From JBDSLU01 sp039916225 (GTDB taxonomy: Bacteria; Acidobacteriota; Vicinamibacteria; Vicinamibacterales; Vicinamibacteraceae): a stretch of DNA of 8,357 bases. The translations under genes and the position numbers were made by a program. The stretch spans positions 1-8,357 of the forward strand of contig JBDSLU010000562.1 in assembly GCA_039916225.1 (NCBI GenBank), given 5' to 3'. The notes beneath the pieces were generated by a model. The model ran no database searches. It had not been told where the DNA came from and was given only the letters and a program-made list of their open reading frames with translations. This document shows positions 7,185-8,357 of the stretch, one piece after another; the stretch's first letter is position 1; every line of letters begins with the position of its first letter.

Positions 7185-7212
7185 TTGACTTTCGCTTTTT
7201 GTTTGGTAGACT
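7185..7212 (+). promoter_or_regulatory. Sigma70-type promoter of lexA
   Basis: TTGACT at 7185-7190 matches five of six bases of the -35 consensus, and TAGACT at 7207-7212 serves as a -10 after a 16-base T-rich spacer. Transcription would begin near 7219, leaving a leader of about 56 bases before the GTG of lexA. The surrounding T-rich patch stands out from the GC-rich window, which strengthens the call. A small AAGG/CCTT inverted repeat (7169-7182) sits directly upstream of the -35. Confidence 0.65.
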
Positions 7213-7264
7213 CTTGCGCGTTCCGTTCGCTTTCCAGTGCCAGACGCGCCCGTCGGATTCGAAC

Positions 7265-7270
7265 AGGGGG
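7265..7270 (+). promoter_or_regulatory. Ribosome-binding site of lexA
   Basis: AGGGGG lies four bases before the GTG at 7275. The spacing is short but it is the only purine-rich site near the beginning of the LexA homology, and it decides for GTG 7275. The upstream TTG at 7185 is instead the -35 element and would add 30 residues without LexA similarity. Confidence 0.6.
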
Positions 7271-7274
7271 CCCA

Positions 7275-7880
7275 GTGCAGCCGCTCACCAAACGCCAGCG
7301 AGAGATTCTCGACTACCTCAACGACTTCATCCTGCAGCACGGCTACGCGCCGAGCCTCGAGGAAATCGGCAAACGATTCAGCCTGTCGTCCTTGGCCACG
7401 GTGCACAAGCACCTGACCAACCTGCAACAGAAGGGATTCATCAAACGGGCGTGGAACCGCAGCCGATCGGTCGAGCTGCTGCCCACCCGCACCAGCGCGC
7501 GGGCCGTCGAGCTGCCGCTGCTTGGTGTCGTCGCAGCGGGCGCCCCCATCGAGGCCATCGTCGGCAACGAAACCATCGAAGTGCCCGAGTCGCTGGTCGG
7601 CAAGCGGGACACGTATGTGCTGCGTGTGCGGGGCGACTCGATGATCGACGAGCAGATCCGCGACGGCGATCTCGTCATCGTCGAGGATCGGCGGACAGCC
7701 GACAACGGCGAAACCGTGGTGGCGCTCCTGTCTGGTACCGAGGTCACGCTCAAGAAGCTGTATCGCGAGCATGGGCACGTCCGGCTGCAGCCGGCCAATC
7801 CGGCCATCAAGCCGATCATCGTGCCGCCCGAGCAGGTCCAGGTGCAGGGCGTGGTCATCGGCGTGATGCGGCGCTACTGA
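7275..7880 (+). CDS. lexA: SOS response transcriptional repressor LexA
   Basis: LexA represses DNA-damage genes and cuts itself when RecA filaments form on single-stranded DNA. The 201-residue protein has an N-terminal winged helix-turn-helix beginning LTKRQREILDYL (4-15) with PSLEEIGKRFSLSSLATVHKHL (26-47) as the DNA-reading part. The autocleavage site is Ala88-Gly89 in VVAAGAP. The peptidase S24 dyad is Ser122 in RGDSMID and Lys160 in VTLKKL. All catalytic parts are present, so self-cleavage is expected. The recognition helix differs from that of E. coli LexA, so the operator probably differs as well. The GTG start follows AGGGGG. It is transcribed divergently from the ECF sigma operon and is followed by a DUF3467 gene 66 bases downstream. 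Confidence 0.96.
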   Translation: MQPLTKRQREILDYLNDFILQHGYAPSLEEIGKRFSLSSLATVHKHLTNLQQKGFIKRAWNRSRSVELLPTRTSARAVELPLLGVVAAGAPIEAIVGNETIEVPESLVGKRDTYVLRVRGDSMIDEQIRDGDLVIVEDRRTADNGETVVALLSGTEVTLKKLYREHGHVRLQPANPAIKPIIVPPEQVQVQGVVIGVMRRY

Positions 7881-7895
7881 GCCGCGAACGGCCGC

Positions 7896-7922
7896 GATCG
7901 GTCGAGCGCGCCGTGATCGGTC
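7896..7922. repeat. Direct repeat GATCGGTC x2
   Basis: GATCGGTC occurs at 7896-7903 and again at 7915-7922, a 19-base period, in the short gap between lexA and the DUF3467 gene. Same-face spacing of nearly two helical turns could suit a dimeric regulator, but two 8-mers in a GC-rich gap may be chance. Confidence 0.3.
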
Positions 7923-7946
7923 AGACGGAACGGGGAACGACGACTC

Positions 7947-8279
7947 ATGAGCAACGAACGCAAGCACATCAACTTCACGATCGTGCCGGACGAAACCGGA
8001 GCTCGTGAGCGCGTCTACACCAACTTCTGCGCCGTGTCGCATACGCCCTTCGACTTCACGCTGACCTTCTGCGAGGTCCTGCCGCCGACGGAACAGGACC
8101 TCCAGCAGGCTCAGGCCGACCAGGTGCTTCGGGCACCGGTCAGGGCGCGCGTGGCGATTCCGGTGCAGCTGATGCCCAACCTCATCGCGGCGCTGCAGGA
8201 CCACATGCGGATCTACTCCGAGTCGTTCTCGCAGCAGGCGCCGACCTGGCCGCCCGACCCGCAGAAACCGGTGCACTAG
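7947..8279 (+). CDS. DUF3467 family protein
   Basis: The 110-residue protein matches the small DUF3467 family, found across diverse bacteria and of unknown biochemical role. Seen: YTNFCAVSHTPFDFTLTF (24-41), the family's most conserved block, followed by EVLPP, a central region with RARVAIPVQLMPNLIAALQDHM (about 66-87) that aligns with the family's predicted strand-helix end, and a Pro-rich tail. No signal peptide or membrane segment, so cytoplasmic. The ATG is preceded by GGGGAA with nine bases of spacing. It lies 66 bases after lexA in the same direction; it may share the lexA transcript, since no terminator is visible between them. A role in the SOS response is not shown. Confidence 0.88.
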   Translation: MSNERKHINFTIVPDETGARERVYTNFCAVSHTPFDFTLTFCEVLPPTEQDLQQAQADQVLRAPVRARVAIPVQLMPNLIAALQDHMRIYSESFSQQAPTWPPDPQKPVH

Positions 8280-8288
8280 TGGCCCGTA

Positions 8289-8357
8289 TCAGCTGGTTCG
8301 GTAGTGGATCTCGGGCGCGGCGCCCGGCTGGCCAGGCGCGAGGAGCGCGCAAATCGG
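8289..8357 (-). CDS. 3' end of a convergent gene (partial, unidentified)
   Basis: Read leftward from the window edge, 22 codons end in TGA at 8291-8289. Their product would finish in APEIHYRTS. Nineteen of the 22 codons have G or C in the third position, as in the genes of this window, whereas the rightward frame over the same bases has a poorer bias. The stretch is too short to identify and it could be chance. If real, the gene converges on the DUF3467 gene with only nine bases between stops. Confidence 0.4.
   Translation of the reverse strand, partial: PICALLAPGQPGAAPEIHYRTS
8312..8326. terminator. Possible GC hairpin without U-tract
   Basis: CGGGCG at 8312-8317 pairs with CGCCCG at 8321-8326 around a CGG loop. 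It could slow transcription after the lexA-DUF3467 pair, but no run of T follows on either strand, and it lies inside the probable convergent coding end, so this is a weak terminator call. Confidence 0.2.

Larger units (their letters stand above)
7037..7274. promoter_or_regulatory. Divergent intergenic region between sigma-factor operon and lexA
   Basis: This is the largest non-coding stretch and must hold promoters for both directions. The right half (about 7183-7212) is distinctly AT-richer than the surroundings and carries the lexA promoter. The left half is GC-rich and contains an 8-base palindrome and a short hairpin, listed separately. I did not find the classical SOS boxes: neither CTGT-N8-ACAG nor GAAC-N4-GTTC nor GTTC-N7-GTTC is present. 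The boundary on the left depends on the sigma start; with a start at 6961 the region would be 75 bases longer. Confidence 0.7.

Noticed and set aside
7145..7206. TGTTTGG present twice (7145-7151 and 7200-7206) upstream of lexA as a possible operator pair
   Set aside because: A 7-base direct repeat 55 bases apart with no dyad symmetry does not resemble a known LexA site and could be chance.
7258..7263. TTCGAA next to the lexA ribosome-binding site as a LexA operator
   Set aside because: Only a 6-base palindrome whose flanks do not extend the symmetry; too short to support an operator.
7026..8276. Minus-strand open frame of 416 codons covering lexA and the DUF3467 gene
   Set aside because: It is antisense to lexA and DUF3467, both of which have clear family motifs; the translation has none.
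1..8357. Search for mobile elements, defence systems, CRISPR repeats or tRNA genes
   Set aside because: No long direct or inverted repeats, no regularly spaced repeats, no tRNA-like cloverleaf and no transposase or nuclease-toxin motifs were seen; every long frame is accounted for by core or regulatory genes.

Overview
The window is dense, GC-rich (roughly two thirds G+C by eye) bacterial chromosome with ordinary vertically inherited gene families. I see no transposase, integrase, phage gene, CRISPR array, rRNA or tRNA. High GC, an unusual LexA helix-turn-helix, a DUF3467 protein and an ECF sigma/anti-sigma/Spy-like cluster suggest Acidobacteriota, perhaps the Vicinamibacteria. That assignment is inference from protein style; no marker gene here proves it.

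Layout. Eight genes run leftward (minus strand) from about 7036 to 21 as one tightly packed series: an ECF sigma factor, a membrane anti-sigma factor with a zinc-finger motif, a secreted Spy/CpxP-like protein, a membrane-anchored protein of unknown function, recG, rsmD, coaD and a class I aminotransferase. Three junctions (sigma/anti-sigma, anti-sigma/Spy-like, unknown/recG) are four-base ATGA stop-start overlaps. The other gaps are between 4 and about 70 bases. This fits one long transcript with translational coupling.

A divergent intergenic region of about 240 bases (7037-7274) separates this series from a rightward pair: lexA (GTG start at 7275), with a good sigma70-type promoter at 7185-7212, and a DUF3467 gene. 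After the DUF3467 gene, the last 70 bases look like the 3' end of a convergent gene.

How the genes may work together. The sigma/anti-sigma/Spy-like trio looks like an envelope-stress module: a cytoplasmic sigma factor held at the membrane by its partner, plus a periplasmic helical protein. It is followed without a visible break by genes for replication-fork rescue (recG), 16S rRNA methylation (rsmD), coenzyme A synthesis (coaD) and amino-acid metabolism. The SOS repressor gene is transcribed away from the same regulatory region. The most interesting point is therefore the physical joining of an ECF stress operon, a fork-repair helicase and the SOS regulator. No wholly new system is evident, but the membrane-anchored unknown protein, the LexA operator and the control of the divergent region are open questions.
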